The position numbers and the translations under genes are program-made. Source: a bacterium (GTDB taxonomy: Bacteria; Spirochaetota; JAHITG01). From it: DNA of 47,723 bases. How positions within the stretch are numbered: the first letter of the stretch is position 1; every line of letters begins with the position of its first letter. Shown piece by piece: positions 34,176-41,944 of this stretch. The notes beneath the pieces are model-generated. The model made no database searches, had not been told where the DNA came from, and was given only the letters and a program-made list of their open reading frames with translations. The stretch is taken from assembly GCA_028711675.1 (NCBI GenBank), contig JAQTRT010000001.1, positions 1-47,723 of the forward strand. Direction: 5' to 3'.

Positions 34176-35699
34176 ATGGATGATTTAATCGAAAAAAAAA
34201 TTAGTGATGATTTTGACCGGGCGAGGTTTAAATCCTTTTTCAATGCCATTTTCAGGTATTTGAAAAAAGAGAAGAATGAATTGCTCTCCTTTGACAAAGT
34301 CAAAAAGGCTGTCAGGCCGATACATCAGGTTTACAAGGGCATGAAATCCATCCCCCTTGAGAACATCCGGGGAAGTGAAGGACGGTACAGGGATTTTGAC
34401 AAGGAATTCCTGCCGAGACAGGAAAGCATACGTCCGCGCTGGGAGAACATCGATAAGGCACATTATGAGAACCAGGAACTTCCGCCTATCCAGGTGTATC
34501 AGATCGGCGATATTTATTTTGTAAAGGACGGGAACCACAGGGTCTCGGTCGCCAAGGAGAAAGGGCAGAAATACATCGATGCTGAGATCATCGAGCTGAA
34601 AGCCAAGGTGCCTCTGGAAAAGGATATTGATTATGAAAGACTGATCCTGAAGGAAGAGCATGTCAGGTTCCTGGAAGAGACGAAGATGGACGTAATACTT
34701 CCTGAAACAAGGTTTGAGTTCACCCGGCCGGGCCAGTATGACCATATCGTCGAACAGATCAAGGCCCACCAGCGGATCATGTCCGCCCTTTCAGGAAAGG
34801 AATCGGACTGGGAACACGCGGTCCGGTCCTGGTACAAGGTTATTTATCTGCCCATTAAAAAGCTTATCAAGAAATATCATATCCTGCGTCACTTCCCGGA
34901 CCTGACCGAAGCTGATCTGTTCATGTGGATCATCAAGCACTGGAACTATCTGCGTGGCAAATCGGAAACTTCCATTGATTCTGAATCAGCGGCCATTGAT
35001 CTCAAAGAAACATACAGCCGTAAGCTGTTCTATAGAATTTCAAAGGCGTTCTTGAAGATATTCAAGCCAGGTAAGTTCGCTTTTCTCCTCCTGCTGGCCC
35101 CTCTTTCCCTTTCCGGGGATACTAATTTCAATATCAAAGGGCCGTCAGAACCCCGGATCGATCTGGGAACGAAACAAACCAATACGGTCAGAAAGGAACA
35201 ATCCATCAAGGTTCAGGAGAAAGAGAAGGCTATCTATGTTTTTTCCGTTTCCGTCATCTTCCAGGACAAGGCCATGCTCAAAGGCCTTGTTTCGTTCCTG
35301 GAGGATGAATTGAAGGTCCAGTATACCAAGAACAATTTTCTCTTCCGGAAGACCGTGAGCTGGAACGATGTCAAGAGCCTTCAGATCATGGAGTGGAAGC
35401 CCAGCCTCAATACCCAGGAAAGCAATGCCCGTCTTCTCATGTACTATTTTTATCCCCGTAAATATAAGATCATCATGGAATCAGGTGAAACATACTATTA
35501 TGATAAGAATATCCCCTATATTAATAAATTGATCCTGACCAACGAAGACGGAAGCACGGATATCTTCTCGTATTTTGTTGATTATTGGAGTGTGACAGGC
35601 CCGAACACAGGATACTGGCGGAATGCCAGGAGTACTTATTTTTATGCTCCTTTCGAGCATGCGAACAGGTCGGTAATCAAGAAAATCAATTTCAGATGA
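34176..35699 (+). CDS. ParB/Srx-like domain fused to an exported-looking C-terminal domain
   Basis: 507 residues. Residues about 50-150 resemble the ParB/sulfiredoxin-like nuclease fold: SIPLENIRGSEGRYRDFD, ELPPIQVYQIGDIYFV and DGNHRVSVAKEKG (Asp118-Arg122). Residues 150-290 are helical and cytoplasmic-looking. A hydrophobic stretch KFAFLLLLAPLSLSG (about 300-314) looks like a signal peptide, and the last 190 residues (IYVFSVSVIFQDKAML, PRKYKIIMESGETYYY) are beta-rich. An in-frame TTG at 35052 with AAAGGCG before it could start the C-terminal part separately. No homologue is recognised for that part. The following ogt gene overlaps it by four bases. Confidence 0.7.
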   Translation: MDDLIEKKISDDFDRARFKSFFNAIFRYLKKEKNELLSFDKVKKAVRPIHQVYKGMKSIPLENIRGSEGRYRDFDKEFLPRQESIRPRWENIDKAHYENQELPPIQVYQIGDIYFVKDGNHRVSVAKEKGQKYIDAEIIELKAKVPLEKDIDYERLILKEEHVRFLEETKMDVILPETRFEFTRPGQYDHIVEQIKAHQRIMSALSGKESDWEHAVRSWYKVIYLPIKKLIKKYHILRHFPDLTEADLFMWIIKHWNYLRGKSETSIDSESAAIDLKETYSRKLFYRISKAFLKIFKPGKFAFLLLLAPLSLSGDTNFNIKGPSEPRIDLGTKQTNTVRKEQSIKVQEKEKAIYVFSVSVIFQDKAMLKGLVSFLEDELKVQYTKNNFLFRKTVSWNDVKSLQIMEWKPSLNTQESNARLLMYYFYPRKYKIIMESGETYYYDKNIPYINKLILTNEDGSTDIFSYFVDYWSVTGPNTGYWRNARSTYFYAPFEHANRSVIKKINFR

Positions 35700-36187
35700 A
35701 TAAGATCCAGTATATCACGATCAGCACAAGATGGGGAAAGTGTTCTCTGTTGTTCCGGGAGGACATCATCCTTGAATTGATACTTCCGTCCGGGCGGTTA
35801 CGGAGAACAGGCCGCTGCACCGGGTATCACGGGAAAAAGAAGTGGCTCTCCGGACTCCGAAAAAGGATGGTCCGGTATTTTAACGGCAGGCGGACGACCT
35901 TTCCTTTCCTTTCGCACCTGGAGTTTTCCGGTTACACGCCTTTCCAAAAAAAAGTCGTACAACAGCTTATGAAGGTCCCGTACGGGGAAAGGATCAGTTA
36001 TATGCAACTGGCAGAAAAAGCCGGCAGTCCAAAAGCCTGCCGCTGCGTGGGGAACATCATGGCTAAGAACAAGGTTCCTCTGATCATTCCCTGCCACCGG
36101 GTCATCAGAAGCAGCGGTGATATCGGCAGTTTTGGTTACGGCCGTTCCTATAAGCAGAAACTTCTGGAGCTGGAAAAAATAATTTGA
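35696..36187 (+). CDS. Methylated-DNA--protein-cysteine methyltransferase (Ogt/MGMT)
   Basis: 163 residues from ATG 35696. FSGYTPFQKKVVQQLMKVPY, YMQLAEKAGSPKACRCVGN and the active-site IIPCHRVI motif (the reactive Cys) identify the DNA-alkylation repair family. The asparagine hinge is ACRCVGNIMAKN, and the C-terminus keeps FGYGRSYKQKLLELE. The start overlaps the previous stop as ATGA; the upstream frame to 35585 is not supported. It removes alkyl groups from O6-guanine in DNA in one suicidal reaction. Confidence 0.92.
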   Translation: MNKIQYITISTRWGKCSLLFREDIILELILPSGRLRRTGRCTGYHGKKKWLSGLRKRMVRYFNGRRTTFPFLSHLEFSGYTPFQKKVVQQLMKVPYGERISYMQLAEKAGSPKACRCVGNIMAKNKVPLIIPCHRVIRSSGDIGSFGYGRSYKQKLLELEKII

Positions 36188-36211
36188 AAAAAAAAATGAA
36201 AAGGTTATATA
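36184..36211 (+). promoter_or_regulatory. Candidate promoter of the dapL-like gene (leaderless)
   Basis: TTGAAA (36184-36189), 16-base spacer, TATATA (36206-36211). The next ATG (36218) starts six bases after the -10. No Shine-Dalgarno is near. It overlaps the ogt stop codon. Confidence 0.5.
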
Positions 36212-36217
36212 TTTTTT

Positions 36218-37387
36218 ATGATTAAAATCGATTATTCCCGGAAGATCAAGCAATTACCTCCTTATTTGTTCGCAGAAATGGACCGGCTGAAGCAGGAGGG
36301 GGTCAAGCAAGGCCAAAGGATCATCAGTTTCGGCATCGGTGATCCTGATCTGGCCACGCCGGAACCCATTATCCAGGCTTTAAAAAAAGCCGCGGATGCT
36401 CCGGAGAACCACCATTATCCTTCTTATGAAGGATTGTTCCTGTTCAGGAAGGAGATAAGTCAGTGGTTTATAAAGCGTTATGGCGTGTCTCTGGACCCGG
36501 AAACAGAGATCCTCTCCCTTCTTGGATCCAAGGAGGGGATCGGCCATCTGCCGTTCGCTTTCATTGACAAGAATGATTTTGTGCTTGTACCTGACCCGGG
36601 GTATACTGTGTACAGATCAGGAACGGTCTTTGCCGGCGGAACGCCTTATCTCATGCCTTTGAGGAAGGAGAACGGTTTCCTTCCCGATCTGAAGGCCATC
36701 CCGGAACGTATAAAAAAGAGAGCCCGGCTGATGTTCATCAATTATCCCAATAATCCCACGGCTGCCAGTGCTCCAAGAGCTTTTTTTGAGGATGTGGTTA
36801 AGATGGCCCAGCGTTACCATATCATTGTGGCGCATGATGCGGCTTATAATGAAATGTATTTTGATAATGAGAAGCCTTTTTCTTTTCTGGAGGTGAAGGG
36901 AGCAAGGGACGTAGGCATAGAATTTCATTCGTTTTCCAAGACCTTTAACATGACCGGCTGGCGGGTGGGGTTTGCCGCAGGAAATGCTGATATCCTGAAA
37001 GGCCTGGGAAGCATAAAGAACAATCTTGATTCGGGTGTTTTTCAGGCTGTACAGTACGCTGCCATGGAAGCCTTGAGGCGATACGATGAGCTCAGCGCCC
37101 CCATCCGGAAGGTATACGGCAGCCGAAGGGACCTTGTGGCTGCCAGGATGGATGAACTGGGATGGAAGTACGTGAAACCAAAGGCCACCTTTTATTTTTG
37201 GGTGGAAACACCGGCAGGATATGATTCCCGGAAGATGACCATGCGGCTGCTTCAGGAAGCCGGTATCATGGTAACACCCGGGAATGGATTCGGTGAGAAT
37301 GGCGAAGGTTTTATCCGGCTGGCCGTCACAGTGAACGATGATCTGATCAATGAGGCTTTTGATAAAATAGGATCCATAAGGTGGTGA
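36218..37387 (+). CDS. dapL: PLP-dependent aminotransferase, LL-diaminopimelate aminotransferase-like
   Basis: 389 residues of fold-type I aminotransferase. ISFGIGDPDLATPE, HHYPSYEGL, the cofactor-anchoring SFSKTFNMTGWRVGF with Lys241, and the substrate-binding FINYPNNPT and FIRLAVT are all present. The opening YSRKIKQLPPYLFAEMD matches the short DapL branch, which makes LL-diaminopimelate directly from tetrahydrodipicolinate for lysine and cell-wall synthesis. Other aspartate-type transaminases are possible, so dapL is a reasonable but not certain name. Next to it lies a small lipoprotein gene. Confidence 0.87.
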   Translation: MIKIDYSRKIKQLPPYLFAEMDRLKQEGVKQGQRIISFGIGDPDLATPEPIIQALKKAADAPENHHYPSYEGLFLFRKEISQWFIKRYGVSLDPETEILSLLGSKEGIGHLPFAFIDKNDFVLVPDPGYTVYRSGTVFAGGTPYLMPLRKENGFLPDLKAIPERIKKRARLMFINYPNNPTAASAPRAFFEDVVKMAQRYHIIVAHDAAYNEMYFDNEKPFSFLEVKGARDVGIEFHSFSKTFNMTGWRVGFAAGNADILKGLGSIKNNLDSGVFQAVQYAAMEALRRYDELSAPIRKVYGSRRDLVAARMDELGWKYVKPKATFYFWVETPAGYDSRKMTMRLLQEAGIMVTPGNGFGENGEGFIRLAVTVNDDLINEAFDKIGSIRW

Positions 37388-37391
37388 AAAC

Positions 37392-37730
37392 ATGAAAAAA
37401 ATTATTTTCTTATGCGGCCTTTTTTTCTTTTTTCATTGTAAAACGACTTCTTATCCTTATATTGTAAAAGGTTATTATGTCAACAATAATCAGCAGTATG
37501 AGGTTGAAGCGTATGGTTTGACCAAGCAGGATGTCCAGAATGCCGTTCAATCCCGTAATATCGCCAAAGAGGCGGCACTTATTGTTGCCCAAAAAAAAGT
37601 AATGGATGAATTTAATATCCCTCAAGGTAAGGTTATCCGTTCCGGACTTATCAAGGATGTTGAATTCATCAACAACAAGACCTGCCGGATCATTTATACA
37701 GTCGATGTGAATGACCTTAAAGAACAATAA
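37392..37730 (+). CDS. Small lipoprotein, LPP20-like region
   Basis: 112 residues. Signal sequence FLCGLFFFFHCKTTS with a cysteine at residue 16 as a lipobox-like site (Phe-Phe-His-Cys is not canonical). The middle (ALIVAQKKVMDEFNIPQGKV, AKEAALIVAQ) resembles LPP20-type lipoproteins, and RIIYTVDVNDLKEQ ends it. Length and pattern fit a periplasmic lipoprotein of unknown role. It follows the aminotransferase by four bases. Confidence 0.65.
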   Translation: MKKIIFLCGLFFFFHCKTTSYPYIVKGYYVNNNQQYEVEAYGLTKQDVQNAVQSRNIAKEAALIVAQKKVMDEFNIPQGKVIRSGLIKDVEFINNKTCRIIYTVDVNDLKEQ

Positions 37731-37880
37731 AATTTTCATTCCTCATCCTGTCATTCCGATCTTAAAGCATTAAGTAATTTATATCCCACGGGACATTGCT
37801 GTGAAATAAAGTACGGTATGAGTTGCTTTCCGGCGCATTTTCAGGGATTCCCCGAATAATCTTATCGTGGAGCAGTAAGG

Positions 37881-38375
37881 ATGGAGCGTAAGACAAGGAA
37901 TGACTTCATTTACCTGTCATTGGGTTCCAACCAGGGCAACAGAGAGATGAATCTGGAGAGAGCAGTTGAAAAGCTTGCTCAGCAGGGGGTCCGGATCGTA
38001 CGCCTCTCTTCTCTGTACGAGACGGAACCAGTGGGTTTCCCTGACCAGCCTTGCTTTTTAAACAAAGTGGCTGAATGCGATACTTCTCTGTCGCCGGAAA
38101 AACTGCTCCAGGCAATCCAGCAGGTGGAAAATGAGATGGGGCGCGTGCGGACATGTAAATGGGGGCCGCGAACCATCGATATCGATATCCTTTTTTATAA
38201 GGACTGCGTCTTTCAGAGGAAAGACCTTCTCATTCCCCATCCTGAAATAGAGAATAGGAATTTTATCCTGGTCCCCCTGGCTGAACTGAACCCTGAACTC
38301 TTTCATCCCGTATCCCGGAAAAGGCTGAAAGACCTGATCAGCAGTAAGAAAGGGGCTGTGAACCGTTTAAAATAA
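37881..38375 (+). CDS. folK: 6-hydroxymethyl-7,8-dihydropterin pyrophosphokinase
   Basis: 164 residues. YLSLGSNQGNREMNLERAV at the start, LSSLYETEPVGFPDQPCFLN and the catalytic signature WGPRTIDIDILFY identify FolK, which activates the pterin for folate synthesis. It ends with an HPVSRKRLKDLIS-type tail. Start at ATG 37881, seven bases after a purine-rich AGTAAGG. Intergenic bases 37731-37880 hold no gene and no clear motif. No other folate gene is nearby. Confidence 0.93.
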   Translation: MERKTRNDFIYLSLGSNQGNREMNLERAVEKLAQQGVRIVRLSSLYETEPVGFPDQPCFLNKVAECDTSLSPEKLLQAIQQVENEMGRVRTCKWGPRTIDIDILFYKDCVFQRKDLLIPHPEIENRNFILVPLAELNPELFHPVSRKRLKDLISSKKGAVNRLK

Positions 38376-38378
38376 TAC

Positions 38379-38406
38379 TTGAAAATGATAATTTAATTGT
38401 TATACT
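38379..38406 (+). promoter_or_regulatory. Promoter of panB-panC with very short leader
   Basis: TTGAAA (38379-38384), 16-base spacer, TATACT (38401-38406). The ATG at 38418 begins 11 bases after the -10, predicting a leader of about five bases. No Shine-Dalgarno can fit. Confidence 0.6.
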
Positions 38407-38417
38407 GATGTAATAAT

Positions 38418-39251
38418 ATGAAATATCTCAGTTTATTGAATGAGAAAAAGAAGAATAAAGAGAAGATCACGGCGCTGACCGCTTATGATTATCCTACAGC
38501 CAGGATCCTGGATGAGTCAGGCATCGATATCGTTCTGGTAGGCGACTCTTACGCAATGGTTAAACTGGGCCATGAGACCACTCTGCCGGTCACTATGACA
38601 GAGATGCTGAGCATCAGCCAGGCTGTCTCCCGCGGGATTCGTGAGAGCATACTGATCATCGACATGCCTTTTCTGTCCTATCAGGTTTCAGAGGCCGAGG
38701 CTATGTACAACATAGGCCTTTTCTTCAAGGAGACAAAGGCCCAGGCCGTGAAGATAGAGGCCACGGCGAACAATATCAGTCTGATCGGCAAAATTGTAAA
38801 AATGGACGTGCCTATCATGGCCCATATCGGGCTCACGCCCCAGTCCGTATACCGTCTGGGCGGTTACCGGATCCAGGGAAAAGACGCTGAATCGGCGTAC
38901 CGTATCTATGAACAGGCCCTCGCCCTGGAAAAAGCAGGAGTTTGTTCCCTTGTGCTGGAAGGCATGACATCTGAATTAAGCCAGAGGATAACAGAAGAAT
39001 TGAGCATCCCCACGATCGGGATAGGGGCCGGTCTTTATTGTGACGGCCAGATCCTTGTCATAGACGATCTGCTGGGGATGAACCCGGATTATCTGCCGAA
39101 ACACACCAAACAGTACGCAGACCTATACGGCATCATCAGGGATGCGGTCGGAAAATATATGATTGATGTCGAGCAATCACGATTTCCCGAAGAGAAACAT
39201 TTTACGCATCTGGAAGAAAAAGAAAAATTTTACAAAAAAATAAAAGCATGA
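38418..39251 (+). CDS. panB: 3-methyl-2-oxobutanoate hydroxymethyltransferase
   Basis: First step of pantothenate synthesis from ketoisovalerate. 277 residues. ALTAYDYPTARILDESGID, IVLVGDSYAMVKLGHETTLP, with the Mg-binding Asp of VGDSY, and GLTPQSVYRLGGYRIQGK identify PanB. GIGAGLYCDGQILVIDDLLGM is the C-terminal family motif. It overlaps panC by four bases (ATGA). Confidence 0.97.
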   Translation: MKYLSLLNEKKKNKEKITALTAYDYPTARILDESGIDIVLVGDSYAMVKLGHETTLPVTMTEMLSISQAVSRGIRESILIIDMPFLSYQVSEAEAMYNIGLFFKETKAQAVKIEATANNISLIGKIVKMDVPIMAHIGLTPQSVYRLGGYRIQGKDAESAYRIYEQALALEKAGVCSLVLEGMTSELSQRITEELSIPTIGIGAGLYCDGQILVIDDLLGMNPDYLPKHTKQYADLYGIIRDAVGKYMIDVEQSRFPEEKHFTHLEEKEKFYKKIKA

Positions 39252-40096
39252 AGATCATTAAAGACCCTAAGATCATGCAGCGGATTATTTGGAACTTAAA
39301 ATCAAAGAAGAAAAAGATAGGTTTTGTCCCGACCATGGGAGCGCTGCATGAAGGCCATCTGAGCCTGGTCCGGGCCAGCCGGAAGGAGAACGATATCACC
39401 GTGGTAAGTATCTTCGTGAATCCGGCCCAGTTCGGACCTCATGAGGATTACCGGGCTTATCCGCGGTCGTTTGGGCCTGACCAGAAGAAATGCAAGGCCG
39501 AGCATGTGGATTTTATTTTTTATCCCCGGGCGCAGGTCATGTATCCGGCCGGTTATGCCACCTATACTTATGTGGAAGGATTATCGGAAGTACTGTGCGG
39601 ACAGAAGAGGCCGGGGCATTTCAAGGGAGTGGCCACCATCGTGCTGAAACTGCTCCATATCATCATGCCGGACCATGTTTACTTCGGCATGAAGGATTAT
39701 CAGCAGTATATCATCATCAAAAAGATGGCGGAAGACCTGAACCTCGGGATTACGGTTATCGGATTGCCCATCATACGCGAGAGGATCGGCCTGGCCATGA
39801 GCTCACGGAATGCCTATCTGACCAGAGAGGAGAAAGAAGAGGCCACCTTGCTCTCCATGGCCTTGTTTTACGCCAAAGGTCTTGTGGAAACGGGCGAGGC
39901 ACAGGGAGGAAAAGTGGTGAAGAGCATCTACCGGATCCTTCTCAGCGGACGGATCATCAAACCCCGGGACATAGATTATATATCCATCATGGATAGTAAG
40001 ACACTGACGGAATTGAAGATCGTTCAAAAACCGTGTGTGATCGCCTTGGCCGTGCGGATCGGGAAAGCCCGCCTCATTGATAATATCATCCTTTGA
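39248..40096 (+). CDS. panC: Pantothenate synthetase
   Basis: Joins pantoate and beta-alanine with ATP. 282 residues. FVPTMGALHEGHLSLVRASR holds the HIGH-type HEGH motif; FVNPAQFGPHEDYRAYPR, GVATIVLKLLHIIMPDHVYF and the KMSKS-like region LAMSSRNAYLT follow. ATGA overlap with panB implies coupled translation. The pathway partner panD (beta-alanine) is not in this window. Confidence 0.97.
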   Translation: MKIIKDPKIMQRIIWNLKSKKKKIGFVPTMGALHEGHLSLVRASRKENDITVVSIFVNPAQFGPHEDYRAYPRSFGPDQKKCKAEHVDFIFYPRAQVMYPAGYATYTYVEGLSEVLCGQKRPGHFKGVATIVLKLLHIIMPDHVYFGMKDYQQYIIIKKMAEDLNLGITVIGLPIIRERIGLAMSSRNAYLTREEKEEATLLSMALFYAKGLVETGEAQGGKVVKSIYRILLSGRIIKPRDIDYISIMDSKTLTELKIVQKPCVIALAVRIGKARLIDNIIL

Positions 40097-40102
40097 TTCG
40101 TT

Positions 40103-40753
40103 ATGCGGAGAACTTTATTTTTTATTATGCTGTTCTTATCTGCTTCGCTTGATGCAGCCGGGTCTTTTGATAATTATGTGGGATTGAATTTAATCTACAA
40201 TCAGGCCGAACTGATCGAACCGGAATCAGACAGCCAGGGGCTTGGTGCTGATCTGTTTTATCAATCCTACGTCCGGCCGAATTTCTCATACTCCATCCTT
40301 TTCGGATTCCTGTATAATTTTTTTTCCAATGATTTTCAGGAACAGATCTTTTACCCCACCTCCGGCACCATGAACCTGGATTATACACGTGAAGATCGAT
40401 TTTATCATTTTTCCATGGGCCTTCTCTTCAATTATTCCCGGCTCTATGGCGCGTTCAGGCCGTTTATTTCTCTGGGGACACTGGGAACGTTCATTTACAA
40501 GACCTATCATTACACGTACCGCACCAGTCCCGGTGATTTCATCGAAACAGAAAAAAAGAGCTGGTGGCTGCCAACCACGCTTTTCATTCCCATCAGCCTG
40601 GGCGTCCAGTATTTTCTGGACCAGAAGAACCTCATTCAGTTCTGCTTCTCCTATCATATCCCTTTATGGGACAAGACGGTTGAGAACTACGGATATACGA
40701 ACATCCTTTGCCTGAAGCTGGGTTATCTCCGCTCCATCTCCTTTAAACTGTAA
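40103..40753 (+). CDS. Predicted outer-membrane beta-barrel protein
   Basis: 216 residues. A signal peptide (RRTLFFIMLFLSASLDAAG) precedes eight to ten amphipathic strands, for example FSYSILFGFLYNFFS, YHFSMGLLFNYSRLY and CLKLGYLRSISFKL at the C-terminus. No family is recognised. It sits seven bases after panC with no good Shine-Dalgarno, and the second GT9 gene follows after three bases, so it is part of the panB-panC operon. A role in the outer membrane fits the glycolipid gene next to it. Confidence 0.68.
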   Translation: MRRTLFFIMLFLSASLDAAGSFDNYVGLNLIYNQAELIEPESDSQGLGADLFYQSYVRPNFSYSILFGFLYNFFSNDFQEQIFYPTSGTMNLDYTREDRFYHFSMGLLFNYSRLYGAFRPFISLGTLGTFIYKTYHYTYRTSPGDFIETEKKSWWLPTTLFIPISLGVQYFLDQKNLIQFCFSYHIPLWDKTVENYGYTNILCLKLGYLRSISFKL

Positions 40754-40756
40754 AAC

Positions 40757-41749
40757 ATGAAGATTTTATTGATAGCGCCTTACGGCATCGGTAATGTGAT
40801 CCTGGCCCTGCCGGCCATGAAACAGCTGCGGGACCATTTCCCTGAAGCCAGGATCGACTGCCTGACCACGCTAAGGTCCGTTTATCATGTGGTCACCGGA
40901 GTGCCGGATTTTCGCCTGTTCCAGAACATATATCAGCTCACTGTCCGCGACATGCTCACCATCATCAGACAGCGGTATGATTATTCCCTTCTTCTGTTCC
41001 CGTCGCCGAAGATCCATTATAACCTTCTTAACTTTTTTACATTGGCTAAAAAGAGGATCGGTTCCCGGTTCCCTGGCTCAGGGATCATGCAGGGGACCTT
41101 TTTAAACACACACTCTGTCCTTGTTAAACCGGGTCTGCACGATGTGTATCAGAACCTTGAGCTGTTGTCCGTGTGGGGCATCAAGGGACGCAGGGTCAGC
41201 CGGCTGGTCAGCCTTCTGGCTGACAGAAATAAGAGGAAAACCGTCGGTGTTCATCCCGGATGTAAAATAAAGGATCATTATAAGAAATGGGATAACGGGA
41301 AGTATGCCGGGATCATACGCCTTATCCTGGACAGGACATCTTACCGGATCAAGCTCTTCTTCGGGCCTGATGAAATGGAGCATTATCAGTATTTTTACGA
41401 AATCTTTAAGGAAAATAAAAGGATCAGTTATGTCCATCACCAATCCATCCGGTCTGTTTTTAACGAGATCAATGAATGCCGTTTCTTCCTGTCCAATGAC
41501 ACAGGGCTCATGCATATTGCGAATTTTTTAGGGGTTTATAATATCGTGTTGGCCGGCCCCTCGGACTGGCGGCGGACAGGACTCTTTAACCGGCCTTATC
41601 AGCTTATCCGGATGGACCTGAATTGTATCCCCTGTTCGCACACCTATCATCTTTCTTCCTACCGGTTCCGCTGTATTTACGGCGATATCCGGTGCATGAA
41701 AGAAATTTCCGTTAAAAAAGTATGGAAAATACTGGAAATGGTTTTATAA
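40757..41749 (+). CDS. Glycosyltransferase family 9 (heptosyltransferase-like), second copy
   Basis: 330 residues. ILLIAPYGIGNVILALPAM at the start, VGVHPGCKIKDHYKKWDNG in the second domain and FLSNDTGLMHIANFLGVYN as the donor-binding motif. The C-terminal cysteines (CIPCSHTYHLSSYRFRC) are typical of GT9. It is a paralogue of the gene at 17449-18468 but diverged. It begins three bases after the previous stop without a Shine-Dalgarno, so translation is probably coupled. The product should act on outer-membrane glycolipid. Confidence 0.88.
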   Translation: MKILLIAPYGIGNVILALPAMKQLRDHFPEARIDCLTTLRSVYHVVTGVPDFRLFQNIYQLTVRDMLTIIRQRYDYSLLLFPSPKIHYNLLNFFTLAKKRIGSRFPGSGIMQGTFLNTHSVLVKPGLHDVYQNLELLSVWGIKGRRVSRLVSLLADRNKRKTVGVHPGCKIKDHYKKWDNGKYAGIIRLILDRTSYRIKLFFGPDEMEHYQYFYEIFKENKRISYVHHQSIRSVFNEINECRFFLSNDTGLMHIANFLGVYNIVLAGPSDWRRTGLFNRPYQLIRMDLNCIPCSHTYHLSSYRFRCIYGDIRCMKEISVKKVWKILEMVL

Positions 41750-41773
41750 AAGATTATTATTATACCCGATAAA

Positions 41774-41857
41774 GCCGAAATGGTGGAATTGGCAGACACG
41801 CTACATTCAGGGTGTAGTAGGAGCAATCCTGTGTGGGTTCAACTCCCACTTTCGGCA
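41774..41857 (+). tRNA. tRNA-Leu (anticodon CAG)
   Basis: Class II tRNA of 84 bases. Acceptor GCCGAAA pairs with TTTCGGC, discriminator A. The anticodon stem CTACA/TGTAG encloses loop TTCAGGG, giving CAG (reads CTG). A long variable arm and the T arm GTGGG-TTCAACT-CCCAC are present. CCA is not encoded. The frame that runs through it from 41780 is not a gene. Confidence 0.97.
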
Positions 41858-41944
41858 CATCCTCTCCTTTTTATTAAAAATAATCATGGATTTTTATATC
41901 ACGGCTTATTAAAATTATTATTTGACGACCGAATTGTAATAGAT

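Noticed and set aside
35585..35695. Upstream extension of ogt
   Set aside because: It lies entirely inside the ParB-like fusion gene in another frame; the ATGA overlap at 35696 gives a normal start.
41780..41944. N-terminal extension of the P-loop protein reading through tRNA-Leu
   Set aside because: These codons are the tRNA itself and its 3' flank; the protein-like frame is coincidental and the family-like part begins at ATG 41945.
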